Positions 19,554 through 30,100 of a stretch of 64,000 nt of DNA are shown here, in pieces. Within the stretch, counting starts at the first letter, position 1. The number at the start of each line of letters is the position of its first letter. This DNA comes from Bacteroidota bacterium (lineage in GTDB: Bacteria; Bacteroidota; Bacteroidia; Chitinophagales; Chitinophagaceae): assembly GCA_016868815.1 (NCBI GenBank), contig VGFQ01000003.1, forward strand, positions 124,001 through 188,000. The letters are read 5' to 3'. The notes below the pieces were generated by a model. That model was not told the origin of the DNA. It searched no databases and saw only the letters and a program-made list of their open reading frames with translations. Made by a program: the position numbers and the translations under genes.

Positions 19554-22184
19554 ATGACTTCCGCCGAGATTCGACAGCGTTTCCTTGATTTCTTCGCATC
19601 CAAGGGCCATCATATCGTGTCTTCTGCACCGATCGTTGTGAAAGACGACCCTACCCTGCTGTTCACCAACGCAGGGATGAACCCATTCAAGGATTATTTC
19701 CTTGGGAACCAAAAGCCTCCCTATCCCCGTGTGGCCGACACGCAAAAGTGTCTGCGGGTGAGCGGTAAGCACAACGACCTGGAAGAGGTCGGGGTGGACA
19801 CTTACCACCACACGATGTTTGAGATGCTCGGCAATTGGAGCTTCGGCGACTATTTCAAAAAAGAAGCCATCCAATGGAGCTGGGAACTCCTCACGCAGGT
19901 ATATCGCATCCCAGAAGACCGCCTCTACGCCAGCGTCTTTGAAGGGGATCCCGCCGAAGGGCTGCCACCGTCCAGCATCGCCCTCAGCCAGTGGCAGGCC
20001 ATCCTTCCTGAAGAACGGATCGTCTTTGGTAATAAAAAGGATAACTTCTGGGAGATGGGCGATACCGGCCCTTGTGGCCCCTGCAGTGAGATCCATATCG
20101 ACTGCCGGCCCGAGGAAGAGCGCGCCAAAGTGCCGGGACGATCACTCATCAACAAAGACCATCCACAGGTCATTGAAATCTGGAACAACGTCTTCATACA
20201 GTTCAACCGACAGAAAGACGGCACATTGGTGCCCCTGGAGAAAACTCATGTCGATACGGGGATGGGGCTGGAGCGACTGGTACGCGTCTTGCAGGGCAAG
20301 ACATCCAACTACGACACAGACCTCTTCAGTGGCACCATCTCATGCACGGAAACGATCACCCGAAAAAAATATACAGGAAGTGATGCACTCCCCGATGTGG
20401 CCTTTCGGGTCATCGCCGACCATATCCGTGCCATCGGCTTCACCATTGCCGATGGGCAGCTCCCCTCCAATACGGGTGCTGGCTATGTGATCCGGCGCAT
20501 CCTGCGGCGGGCGGTGCGCTACTATCAATCCTACCTCCAATACCGAGAGCCGCTCCTCTGCCAGCTCATGCCTGAGCTGGCACGACAGTTCCAATCGGTA
20601 TTTCCAGAGCTACACCAGCAGCTCGACTTCGTCGTGCGCGTCGTCAGGGAAGAAGAGGAGTCATTCCTGCGGACACTCGAGAAGGGCCTCCGCAAGATGG
20701 ACGAGCTGCTCGAAGCAGTCCCTGCGCAAGGCATCATCGACGGTCCCGCCGCCTTCGAACTCTATGACACTTTCGGCTTTCCTATAGACCTGACCCGGCT
20801 GATTGCCCGGGAACAGGGTCGCCAGGTCGATGAGCCAGGCTTTGAACGGGAGATGCAGGCACAAAAGCAGCGCAGCCGACACGCAACGACGACCGATGCA
20901 GAGGACTGGATGCCCGTGTCGGAGCATGTCGAGGTTGCTAAACCCTTCGTGGGATATGACAACCTCCAAACGACCGCTCACCTGCTGCGGTACCGCAAGG
21001 TCCGTTCCAAGGGCCGGACGTTCTGCCAACTCGTCCTCGACCGTACCCCTTTCTACGCCGAGAGCGGCGGGCAGACAGGGGACACCGGCTGGCTCCAGAT
21101 CGGCGACCAGCGCCTGGCCGTCACCGATACCCGAAGAGAGAATGACCTCATCCTGCACATCGTCGACGACCTGCCGGCCGACGTCCAACCCCAGGTAGAA
21201 GCCATCGTCGATACCGCTCGTCGCCGGCAGGTGGCAGCCCACCATACCGCCACCCATCTCCTGCATGCCGCCCTGCGTGCCGTGCTGGGGACACATGCAG
21301 CCCAAAAAGGTTCTCTGGTTGATGAAGAAGGCCTTCGGTTCGACTTCTCCCATATCTCGCGTATGACCACGGAAGAACTCCGCGAGGTAGAGGCCATCGT
21401 CAATGCCCGCATCCGGCAGAATATTCCCATCCTCATCCGTGAGATGCCCCGGGCAGAAGCCATCGCCCTAGGCGCCATGGCGCTCTTTGGTGAGAAATAT
21501 GGCGACGTCGTACGTGTAGTGACCATCGACCCCGCTTTCTCTGTCGAGCTCTGTGGCGGCACCCATGCGGGCACGACGGGGGAGCTGGGATTTTTTGCCA
21601 TCACTTCCGAGGCGGCTGTGGCGGCCGGTGTACGACGCGTCACGGCCGTCTGCGGCCCCGCAGCCGAGGCCTGGCTGCAGGAACGACTCCATACGCTCGA
21701 AGAGGTCCGCGAGGCGCTGAAAGGGCCCGTAGACACCCTGAAGGCGGTGAAAGTGCTGCATGAAGAAGTCGGCAGCCTGCGAAAACAGGTAGAAAAACTC
21801 GAGGCACGAATCCTGGTGGGCATCCGCAATGAACTCCTTGCACAAGACGAAGTCATCGAAGGCATTTCTTTTGTCGGAAGCTTGGTACAGGTACCCCATC
21901 CCGACGCGTTGAAAACACTCTGCATCGACCTTCGCAACAACCTTCACGACCACCTCGTCGTCCTCTGCGCCAACATTGGCGGTAAACCCTATGTGGCCAT
22001 CGGCATCTCAGATACCATCGTTCAGGCCCGGGGCTTCGATGCCGGTCAAATAATTCGCCAGCAGGTGGCCCCACTCATCCGAGGCGGCGGCGGTGGCCAG
22101 AAGAACCTCGCCACCGCGGGCGGTCAGGATGCCTCCCGGCTCTCCGAAGTGCCGGGCCAGATCCGGCAATGGCTGCGCTCATGA
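19554..22184 (+). CDS. alaS: Alanine--tRNA ligase
   Basis: This 876-residue class II synthetase charges tRNA-Ala. The N-terminal catalytic domain starts with FLDFFASKGHHIVSS and shows the class II signatures FTNAGMNPFKDYF, GNWSFGDYFKKEAI and TGMGLERL. The editing domain carries HHTATHLLHAALR (from His563) and CGGTHAGTTGELGFF (from Cys667), the zinc and proofreading site. The C-terminal oligomerisation part ends with GGGGGQKNLATAGG. All key motifs are intact. The stop overlaps the gatB start (ATGA). A near-match to the -7 box (TAATTTTA) lies about 70 bases upstream. Confidence 0.97.
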   Translation: MTSAEIRQRFLDFFASKGHHIVSSAPIVVKDDPTLLFTNAGMNPFKDYFLGNQKPPYPRVADTQKCLRVSGKHNDLEEVGVDTYHHTMFEMLGNWSFGDYFKKEAIQWSWELLTQVYRIPEDRLYASVFEGDPAEGLPPSSIALSQWQAILPEERIVFGNKKDNFWEMGDTGPCGPCSEIHIDCRPEEERAKVPGRSLINKDHPQVIEIWNNVFIQFNRQKDGTLVPLEKTHVDTGMGLERLVRVLQGKTSNYDTDLFSGTISCTETITRKKYTGSDALPDVAFRVIADHIRAIGFTIADGQLPSNTGAGYVIRRILRRAVRYYQSYLQYREPLLCQLMPELARQFQSVFPELHQQLDFVVRVVREEEESFLRTLEKGLRKMDELLEAVPAQGIIDGPAAFELYDTFGFPIDLTRLIAREQGRQVDEPGFEREMQAQKQRSRHATTTDAEDWMPVSEHVEVAKPFVGYDNLQTTAHLLRYRKVRSKGRTFCQLVLDRTPFYAESGGQTGDTGWLQIGDQRLAVTDTRRENDLILHIVDDLPADVQPQVEAIVDTARRRQVAAHHTATHLLHAALRAVLGTHAAQKGSLVDEEGLRFDFSHISRMTTEELREVEAIVNARIRQNIPILIREMPRAEAIALGAMALFGEKYGDVVRVVTIDPAFSVELCGGTHAGTTGELGFFAITSEAAVAAGVRRVTAVCGPAAEAWLQERLHTLEEVREALKGPVDTLKAVKVLHEEVGSLRKQVEKLEARILVGIRNELLAQDEVIEGISFVGSLVQVPHPDALKTLCIDLRNNLHDHLVVLCANIGGKPYVAIGISDTIVQARGFDAGQIIRQQVAPLIRGGGGGQKNLATAGGQDASRLSEVPGQIRQWLRS

Positions 22185-23635
22185 GCGACCGAGCAGCATA
22201 TGAGACCGTCGTCGGTCTGGAAGTACATGCCCAGCTCCTGACAGCCAGCAAGCTTTTCTGCAGTGATTCCACGGCCTATGGCGCCCCTCCCAATACGCAG
22301 GCAGGCCCGGTCACCCTCGGACATCCCGGCACCCTCCCTTACCTTAATACCCGTGCGCTGGAACTGGCCGTCAGACTGGGACTGGCCTGTGGCTCCACCA
22401 TCGCCCGCCGGACCTACTTTGCCCGCAAGAATTATTTCTACCCTGACCTCCCCAAGGGATACCAGATTTCCCAGCACGAACATCCGATCTGCCGCGGCGG
22501 CCAGCTCCGCATCCCTGCCGGGCCTTCCCACCGCGACATCCGGCTGCAGCGCATCCACCTCGAAGAAGATGCAGGCAAAAGCCTGCATGACATAGGCCCA
22601 CAGCTCACCGGCATCGACCTGAACCGGGCCGGCACCCCGTTGGTAGAGATCGTCACCGAGCCTGACATCCGCAGCGCTGATGAAGCTTACGCATTTCTCT
22701 CTGAGATACGCCGCCTGCTCCGCTGGATGGGCGTATGCGACGGCAACATGGAAGAGGGCAGCCTACGCTGCGACGCGAACATCTCCGTCCGCAAACAAGG
22801 CGAGACCCTTCTCGGCACCCGCGTAGAAGTCAAGAATCTGAACTCCCAGCGCCATCTGCGAAAGGCGGTAGAGATAGAGTCGGCCCGCCTCATCGAGATC
22901 CTGGAGGGCGGCGGGACCGTCCGGCAGGAGACGCGCGGCTTCGATGCCGATACAGAACGCACCTTCCCCATCCGCGTCAAGGAAGATGCCGACGACTATC
23001 GCTACTTTCCCGAGCCGGACCTGCCCCCCTTCCTGCTGTCAGAAGAAGAGATCCAGCGCATCACCACAGCGATGCCCGAACGCCCGGACGAGATGGCTGC
23101 CCGCTTCCAGACAGCATACTCCCTCAGCGCCTATGATGTGGCGCAACTCTGTGAGGATCGTGCGCTGGCAGAAACATTCCAACGCGCCCTGCCCACTTCA
23201 GACCAGGCCAAGCCCCTCGCCAATTGGCTGCTGGGCCCCGTCCGGTCGCTGCTTAACGATCAGGGCAAGGAATGGCAAGCACTCCCGATCACCCCGGCAC
23301 ATTGGGCCGAACTGCTGGACCTGGTGCAGTGCGGGCAGATCAGCTTCTCCGCCGCTTCACAAAAGCTGCTGCCCCTGCTGATGGAGCAACCCCGACCCGG
23401 CCCAAAAGCCCTGGCCATCGCCCACAACCTCTTGCAGGATGCGGGCCACGACGAAGTCCGGAAATGGGTTCAAGACTCCCTGGCCTCCATGCCCGACAAG
23501 GCAGCAGCGTATCGAAAGGGTAAGAAAGGCCTGCTGGGACTGTTCATGGGCGATGTCCGCAAACGCTCGAAGGGAAAGGCCGACCCCGCACAGGTGCAGA
23601 AACTGCTGACCCAACTACTAAATGACCATCCATGA
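22181..23635 (+). CDS. gatB: Asp-tRNA(Asn)/Glu-tRNA(Gln) amidotransferase subunit B
   Basis: This 484-residue kinase/tRNA-binding subunit of GatCAB turns Glu-tRNA-Gln into Gln-tRNA-Gln. Signatures are VVGLEVHAQL, FARKNYFYPDLPKGYQISQ, the LEEDAGKS stretch, DLNRAGTPLVEIVTEPD and VRKQGE. A YqeY-like tail domain follows after about residue 300. The start at 22181 makes an ATGA overlap with alaS; an earlier in-frame ATG at 22169 also exists. The partner genes gatA and gatC are not in the window. Its stop overlaps the following lipoprotein gene by four bases. Confidence 0.96.
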   Translation: MSDRAAYETVVGLEVHAQLLTASKLFCSDSTAYGAPPNTQAGPVTLGHPGTLPYLNTRALELAVRLGLACGSTIARRTYFARKNYFYPDLPKGYQISQHEHPICRGGQLRIPAGPSHRDIRLQRIHLEEDAGKSLHDIGPQLTGIDLNRAGTPLVEIVTEPDIRSADEAYAFLSEIRRLLRWMGVCDGNMEEGSLRCDANISVRKQGETLLGTRVEVKNLNSQRHLRKAVEIESARLIEILEGGGTVRQETRGFDADTERTFPIRVKEDADDYRYFPEPDLPPFLLSEEEIQRITTAMPERPDEMAARFQTAYSLSAYDVAQLCEDRALAETFQRALPTSDQAKPLANWLLGPVRSLLNDQGKEWQALPITPAHWAELLDLVQCGQISFSAASQKLLPLLMEQPRPGPKALAIAHNLLQDAGHDEVRKWVQDSLASMPDKAAAYRKGKKGLLGLFMGDVRKRSKGKADPAQVQKLLTQLLNDHP

Positions 23636-24777
23636 GATATCAACTACTGGCCGTTTTTGGATTGTTCTCGTGCTGGACCCTCCTTGCTGGCTGCCGCTCC
23701 GACGGCGATGGCATCGTCAAGGTCAAAGCCCACCTCACCGGCAACCCGGAACATCAGTATGCCTACCTCGACGTCCTGGAGCTCGATGCCGAAGCCCCCA
23801 AGGTCACCGACACCTTTCTGGTCACACCGGGAACGCTGGACTTCGAACTCGAAGGGGTGGCTGGCGGTAAGAACGACCTCTACCGGATCCGGTTCGACAA
23901 GACGCGCGACTTCGTCATGCTGGTCGCCGACCAGGACGAGTTGGTCGTTCAGCTCGACTGGAAGGGCCTCAGCCACTACACCACCGACTCCAAGGCCAGC
24001 AACAGCACCCAGGCGCTGCTCAAAGGTTTCAACACCCATCTGATGGACATCGCTCCCTACCGCTATGCCATCGACTCCTTGCAACAGCTGACAGGCGTCG
24101 ACAGCCTCTTGCAAGTTCATGAGGAAGGCTTCCAGCGCACCGTGACGATCATCGAAGACTACCTAATTGCCTATGCAGACACGGCCGTAAACCCTACGGT
24201 AGCCCTCTATGCACTGGGCCTCGGCAAGGGACAGATCGCCGTCGACAAGTTGAAGCCGGTGATGCTCAACCTCGCTAAACGCTTCGCCGATAATACCCGC
24301 GTGACGGCTGTGACGTCCCGTTTCTTCTCTGCCTTGCAGCAGGAGCAGGACCGCAACCTGACCGGCAAGACAGCCCCTGACTTCACGCTGCCCGATCCGG
24401 ATGGGAAGCCCCTCAGCCTGTCATCCTTTCGTGGGAAATACGTCCTAGTCGATTTCTGGGCCAGCTGGTGCGGCCCCTGCCGGGCTGAGAACCCCAACGT
24501 AGTAGCCGCTTATAACCGGTTCAAAAACCGGAATTTCACCATCCTCGGCGTCTCGCTCGACCGCGAAAAGGATGCCTGGCTGCAGGCCATCCGTGACGAC
24601 CGACTCGAATGGTCGCAGGTGAGCGACCTGAAGTTCTGGGACAGCCAGGTGGTGCCACTCTATCACATCGAAGGCATCCCGTTCAACGTCCTGCTGGATC
24701 CCACAGGCAAGGTCTTCGCCAGCAACCTGCGAGGGCCTGCCCTGGAACAGGCACTGGAAAAGGTGTTGAAGAAGTAA
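23632..24777 (+). CDS. TlpA-like thioredoxin-fold lipoprotein
   Basis: This 381-residue protein has a lipoprotein signal (FSCWTLLAGC, lipidated Cys21). An N-terminal DUF4369-like beta domain (about 25-120) is followed by a helical linker and a C-terminal TlpA/ResA thioredoxin domain (about 245-381) with FWASWCGPCRAENP. The redox pair is Cys280 and Cys283, and the cis-Pro segment is IEGIPFNVLL. It should act in the periplasm as a disulfide reductase; the substrate is unknown. It overlaps gatB by four bases (ATGA), an unexpected partner for a translation gene. It ends before the strong terminator at 24811-24840. Confidence 0.9.
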   Translation: MRYQLLAVFGLFSCWTLLAGCRSDGDGIVKVKAHLTGNPEHQYAYLDVLELDAEAPKVTDTFLVTPGTLDFELEGVAGGKNDLYRIRFDKTRDFVMLVADQDELVVQLDWKGLSHYTTDSKASNSTQALLKGFNTHLMDIAPYRYAIDSLQQLTGVDSLLQVHEEGFQRTVTIIEDYLIAYADTAVNPTVALYALGLGKGQIAVDKLKPVMLNLAKRFADNTRVTAVTSRFFSALQQEQDRNLTGKTAPDFTLPDPDGKPLSLSSFRGKYVLVDFWASWCGPCRAENPNVVAAYNRFKNRNFTILGVSLDREKDAWLQAIRDDRLEWSQVSDLKFWDSQVVPLYHIEGIPFNVLLDPTGKVFASNLRGPALEQALEKVLKK

Positions 24778-24810
24778 GTCCTCCTTTGTCTGAAGGACTG
24801 TAAAAAAGAA

Positions 24811-24840
24811 GAGGCCGCATCGAAGGGATGCGGCCTCTTT
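24811..24840. terminator. Bidirectional intrinsic terminator
   Basis: A perfect 10-base stem (GAGGCCGCAT at 24811-24820 with ATGCGGCCTC at 24828-24837) has a 7-base loop. T residues follow on the plus strand and an A-rich run precedes it, so it can stop both the alaS-gatB-TlpA transcript and the convergent susC operon. Confidence 0.88.
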
Positions 24841-24865
24841 CATTTGTTCTTCGAATGGGCTGTGA

Positions 24866-25732
24866 TCAGCGGGCCATGTTGACATAGTAGGGGGTGGCGA
24901 AGAAGCCGAGGCCCGTCACGCCGACCTGCATCGTCAGGTTCAGCGTCTGCTTGCAGATGGAGAAGGTCCCGGGCTGGCCGGCCAATGCCCGGACACTGAT
25001 GTCGCGGCCGGCGTAAGTACTACTCAGCGTGCCTGCATTCCCGATCCCCGACTGTGCCGGCGGGATGGCGGTTCGGGCGGCCGGGTTCGTCCAGACGAGG
25101 ACGAACTTGATGGGGTTCCAGCCATAGTCATAAATGTTGGTCACCGTGATCTCCCCCGTGGTAGCCGTCAGCTGGCGGACGGCGCTGATGGTGGTGGTAT
25201 AGGGGCCATAGGCACCGCCGAAGTCTTCGTTGGTGTTGCGGTATGTACCCAGGAAAGTGGAGAGGGTCACATCCCCTTCAAAGCAGGGACCGCGCAAGAC
25301 CAGACGGTAGGTGGTGTTGGTGACGATCGGTACGACGCCGCCCGATTTGGTCTCCAGCCTGATCACCAGCGTATCTTTTCGGCCCGAGCTGTAAGCAGCG
25401 AAGCTGCCGAGGATGTCGATGGCGCCAATGGCCTGACCGGCAGGGATGGTGATCGAGTTGCTCGCAACGGTGTAGTGGGTGCCGGCGACGGCGCCTGTAG
25501 GAGAGCTGATGGCGAAATCTACGACGGTGGGTGTCTTCTGCGTGGTGGTGATGCCTACGGGCACCGAGAACCTAGAGTTGGCCGTCAGCACCTCATAGGT
25601 GCCAGCATCCTTGAAGGTGAAGTGCGACTGCAACGGTGGAACGGTCACTGCATCGGGCTTCTCACACCCGCCCAGGATGGCGATGGCAAGCATTGGCAAG
25701 ATCAGGTTCCGTATGTGTTGGAGGGTTTGCAT
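24866..25732 (-). CDS. SusE-like outer-membrane lipoprotein of the susCD locus
   Basis: This 288-residue lipoprotein (signal peptide ending AILGGC, Cys23) lies downstream of susD with a 34-base gap. The middle part looks like a Calx-beta or DUF4843-like sandwich: VVDFAISSPTGAVAGTHYTV, then ITIPAGQAIGAIDI and DTLVIRLET. The C-terminal half has strand-rich sequence ending in a short aromatic tail. Such third genes usually encode surface glycan-binding lipoproteins. The start at 25732 is chosen since the signal peptide begins there; the frame runs back to 25945 inside susD. Ligand unknown. Confidence 0.8.
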   Translation of the reverse strand: MQTLQHIRNLILPMLAIAILGGCEKPDAVTVPPLQSHFTFKDAGTYEVLTANSRFSVPVGITTTQKTPTVVDFAISSPTGAVAGTHYTVASNSITIPAGQAIGAIDILGSFAAYSSGRKDTLVIRLETKSGGVVPIVTNTTYRLVLRGPCFEGDVTLSTFLGTYRNTNEDFGGAYGPYTTTISAVRQLTATTGEITVTNIYDYGWNPIKFVLVWTNPAARTAIPPAQSGIGNAGTLSSTYAGRDISVRALAGQPGTFSICKQTLNLTMQVGVTGLGFFATPYYVNMAR

Positions 25733-25766
25733 GTTCCAAAGTTTTTTATGGATGGGGTAGGAGATG

Positions 25767-27179
25767 TCAGTATCCGGGATTTTGTACCATGTTGGGGTTG
25801 GAAAGCATGGATGACTGCGGGATCGGGAAAAGCCTCCGGAAGTCGGAGGCGGGTAGGTTCTGCCAGGCACTGCTCTGCACGTCGGTGGCAGGGCGGGTGA
25901 TGTCGAGGCCGCGGCGGACGTGGTCGAAGTAGCGGAAACCTTCATAGCAGAGTTCCCGGGCTCTTTCGGCGTAGATGGCGTTTATGGCGTCGGTCTTCGA
26001 AGGGAAGATGTTGTTTGTGTAAGGCGTGATGCGGTTGGTGCGCAGGAGATTGAAGTCTGCTGCCGCGTTAGTGAGATCGTTCAACTCCGCCCGGGCCTCG
26101 GCGCGGATCAGGTACATCTCGGATATGCGCATCACTTTCACGTCGACAATCTTAGGGCCGCGTGCGCTGGAGAAGAACTTGTTGACGAGGCAGGTGTCCT
26201 GCGCGGTGGGCTGGATGAGGAAGTAGGTCCTGAAGCGCCTGTCGGTCGTGCGGTTGAATAATGACTTGATTTTGTCGGAAGGCTCGAAAAACACGTCTCC
26301 GTTGTTATCCTGCCAGAGGGTGCCGACGCTGGTGCCCGTACGCCGCAACTTGAGCAATACCTCGGCTTCGCTGTCGTCTGTCCAGATGGCGGAGAAGGTC
26401 GCGCCGGTGGCGAGGGTCTTGCCTGAGGTGGTGATGGCCTCGGTGGCAAAGGCGGCGGCGTTGGTCCAGTCGCCTTTGTAGAGCGCCACGCGAGCCTGGA
26501 AGCCTGCTATGGTGGCCTTGGTGATGCGGATGGTGCCGGCAGTGCCTGTGACGGTGGGGGCCGTCGGCAAGGCGGCGATGGCTTTGGCAGCTGAAAGGTC
26601 GGCTTCGATGCCAGCCAGCACATTAGACTGCGGCTGGCGGGCGGGCCTGGCGCCGATGTCTGAGGTGGTCGTATAGGGGATGCCAGGCGCGCTGGGGTTG
26701 TATCTTCCCGAGAAGCGGTAGAGGATCTCGAAGTGGGCAATGCCGCGGATGGCGAGCAGCTCGGCACGGATGCGTTCTTTAAGGGCATTCTCTGTGTTGT
26801 TGGACGGCTTCACGTTGTCCATGGCGGCTAGTTCTTTGTTGACCAGGCCAATGGTGTAGTAGAAAGAGCTCCAGCCGCCGGCGGCGGAACCGCCTTGTGC
26901 GGGGACGTACTGCCATTTGAACTCGAACTGTCCCTGGCCGCGGTTCTCGTTGGAGATCTTGGTCTCGTCTGTGACGATGGCGTTGATGTACATCGTATTC
27001 TCACCGCTCCATGAGCCGTAGGCGGCGTAGAGGCCTTGTTCCAAGTCGGTGACGGTCTGGAAGGCGTTGGCTTGGTTGATGGAATCGGTCGGTAGCAGGA
27101 CTATGCGCTTCTCACAGGATGGGAAGGCGAAGACAGCGGCTGCCAGTACCAAAGTCATATGTTTTATCCTCATATTCAT
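25767..27179 (-). CDS. RagB/SusD family nutrient uptake outer-membrane lipoprotein
   Basis: This 470-residue lipoprotein has a signal peptide ending AFPSC (lipidated Cys near 22). It shows SusD features: an N-terminal TDSINQANAFQTVTDLEQGLYAAY helix, tetratricopeptide-like helices, the RAEARAELNDLTNAAADFNLLR segment, the YAERARELCYEGFRYFDHVRRG signature and the closing SNPNMVQNPGY. It forms the lid over the SusC barrel. A second in-frame ATG is at 27173. It follows susC by 19 bases. Confidence 0.95.
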   Translation of the reverse strand: MNMRIKHMTLVLAAAVFAFPSCEKRIVLLPTDSINQANAFQTVTDLEQGLYAAYGSWSGENTMYINAIVTDETKISNENRGQGQFEFKWQYVPAQGGSAAGGWSSFYYTIGLVNKELAAMDNVKPSNNTENALKERIRAELLAIRGIAHFEILYRFSGRYNPSAPGIPYTTTSDIGARPARQPQSNVLAGIEADLSAAKAIAALPTAPTVTGTAGTIRITKATIAGFQARVALYKGDWTNAAAFATEAITTSGKTLATGATFSAIWTDDSEAEVLLKLRRTGTSVGTLWQDNNGDVFFEPSDKIKSLFNRTTDRRFRTYFLIQPTAQDTCLVNKFFSSARGPKIVDVKVMRISEMYLIRAEARAELNDLTNAAADFNLLRTNRITPYTNNIFPSKTDAINAIYAERARELCYEGFRYFDHVRRGLDITRPATDVQSSAWQNLPASDFRRLFPIPQSSMLSNPNMVQNPGY

Positions 27180-27198
27180 GATGTGCTGGTTTTGGAGA

Positions 27199-30100
27199 TT
27201 AGAAGTCGAGGTTCAGGCCCACTGTATACGTCCTCGGGAGGGGATATTCGTAGGACGCGATGTTGTTGCTGTCTTCTGGGTCGAAGCCAGTGAACTTCGT
27301 CCAGGTGAAGAGGTTCTGGCCCTGCACATAGAAACGGACGCCTTTAACGATCCGCAGGCGCTGGGTGACGGAAGAAGGCATGGTCAGGCCCATCTGTACG
27401 TTCCGCAGGCGGAGGTAGGAGGCATCCTCGATATCCTTGCTGCTGAACTGGCGCTGGAAAAGTGGACTCTGGACATTGGTGACGTCGCCGGGCCTGGACC
27501 ACATCGTGTTCATCTGCTTGTAGAGGTTGTAGCCGGAGACGGCGAAGGCGTGGTTCTGCTGGAAGAAAATCTGATTATTGAAGCGGCTAAAGCCTTCCTG
27601 GAAGTTGAAGAAGGCGGCGATGTCGATGTATTTGATGCGGATGTTGGTGTTGAAGCCACCCGTCCAGGGTGAATAGAAGGTGCCGAACTCAGCGATCTGA
27701 TCATCGCTGCTGAACGCGGTGGTCAATTTACCGTCTTTAGTGTAATACAGCGGTGCACCCGTGGCCGCGTCGACGCCGCCCCATTTATTAACATAGTGGG
27801 AGCCGAGGGGCAGGCCTACACGGATGATGGCGGTGCCGGAGGGATATTCTTTCTCTAGGCCGAGGCTTAGAATTTCATTCTTATTGTAGGCAAAGTTGCC
27901 GCCGACGGACCAACTGAAGTCACGCTCCCGGATGATGTCGTAGTTCATCTGGACTTCTACACCTCGGTTGCCCATCTTACCGGCGTTGACCTGTGCGGAG
28001 GTGAAGGCAGAGCCATTCTCGATGGGGATGCCCTGCGAGATGAAGAGGTTGCTGGTGATCTCGTCGTAGACGTTCACCTCACCCGTCAGCCGGTTGCTCC
28101 AGAGGCCGAACTCGAGGCCAATATTCAGCTTGTCGGTGTATTCCCAGTCACCTGCCGTGTTGCCCGGCGTGGAAGGTGCCAGGGTAGCGAAGCCTGCATA
28201 GGAGCCCGTCCCGTAGAGGGGCAGGTAGCCAAAGTCGCCGAAGGGGAAATTCTCTGCGTTGGCTGAGCGGCCATAGCTAGCCCTTAGGCGCAGTGTACTG
28301 AGTGCTTTCCAATTGCGGGCAAAGCGTTCCTCTAGGGTGTTCCATACGGCGCCGGCAGCGTAGAAGTTGCGTATGCGGGTCTGTTCTGGGAGGATGGAGG
28401 TGCCGTCGCGGCGGGCCGACAGATCAAGGATGTATTTGTTGCGGAAGGCATACTTGAGGAGGGCGAACTGCGAGAGGAAGGCTCGCTGGCTCTTGCCACC
28501 CGAGACGCCGGCAATTAGGCGGTTGTCGACGGTGCCGGGGGTGATGGAGGCAGGCGTGTTGATCAGTTTCTGATTGAGGCCGTAGCCGGTGAAGCCCAGC
28601 GAGCGGGATCCAGAGTAAATGTATTCCGCATTCAGCGTGAAGTTCACGGTATGTTGGTCGTCTTTGCCGTAGCTGTTCTTATAGCCGATGAATCCACGGG
28701 CGTTTCCTTGGAAGAGCCGTGACACGCTTTCGCTGTGAAAGCCGGTGTTAGAGGGGAAGCCCTGCAGGCTGGCGGTGAAGGAGCCCGACTTCAGATTGGA
28801 GGTGTTGAGCGTCTCGCGGAAGTCGAAGCCGACGTTGCCGCCCATAAAGAGGTTCTTGGTGATGTCGTAATTGATGATTACGGACTGGGTCACCTTCAGC
28901 TGGTCGTTATAGCGAAAAATGTCGCGGATGCGCTGGTAAGCATTGCCACCCGTCTTGCCTGGGCCCGTGTTTACCTTGCCATCAGGCAAGAACAGCGGGT
29001 CGTAGGGAAGCCCCAGGTAGGCAGCGGCGAAAGGGTTCGCCAGGGCGACGCCAGCTTCCGACTCGATGAAGTTGCGCTTGCTATATCCCAGTGTGTTGCT
29101 GAGCTGCACCAGCAACTTGTCCGTCTTGTGGTCGAGGTTGAACCGGAAGGTGTAGCGCTTGAGGTCGGAGCGTTCCCCGATGCCCTGCTCGTCGTACACG
29201 CTGGCGGAGGCGAAGAAGCTGTTGGCACCCGTGCCGCCAGTCAGGCTGAGGTCGTGCGACTGGAAGCGGCCCTGGCGCTGGAAGACCTTCGCCCAGTTGG
29301 TGTTGGTATTGCGAAGGCTGTCCAGAATGCGATCGTAACCGGCCAGAGTGGGTGCTGAAAGGGTTGCGTTCGCGGGGTTCTTCCGGGAGAATCTCCAGCC
29401 GGGTAAATTGTTATTGACAAATCCTCCGAGGCGTTCCTGAAAGTCGAGCAGCTCTTGGCTGTTCATCATCTCGAATTGCTGGGTACCTGGCTGTGTGAGA
29501 CCGAACTGTGGGCGGTAACTCACCTTGGTGGCGCCCTTGGAGCCACGTTTGGTCGTCACAACGATGACGCCAGAGGCGCCGCGGGAGCCGTAGAGGGCGG
29601 CGGCAGAGGCATCTTTCAGCACGTCCACCGACTCAAAGTCGTTGGGGTTATAGCCTTGGAAGACGCCGGCTTCGACTGGCACTCCATCCACGATATATAG
29701 CGGGGTAGAGCCTCCGGAAATCGACTTGGGGCCCCGGATCTGGACGGAGGCCGAAGATCCGGGCTGGCCTGAACCGGCAGAGACACGCAGACCGGGGGCA
29801 CGGCCTTGAAGAATCTGGTCGAAGGAGCCGACTGGCACCAGTTCCATCACCTTCTTATCGATGCGGGAGGCGGCACCGACGTATTCAGATTTCTTGACCC
29901 GGTTATAGCCGGTGACTACCACGCCGGTAAGTTCGTCGGAGGCAGCCTTCATAGAAATTTGCAAAAAACCACCAGTCGGTATGACCTGCGAAAACGTCTC
30001 GTAGCCGATGCTGGTGATGTCGATGATGCGGCCATTAGTAGGTACATTCAGCTGGAAGGTGCCGTCAGCCTTGGTGGTCGTGCCCGCCTGGGAGTTTCGC

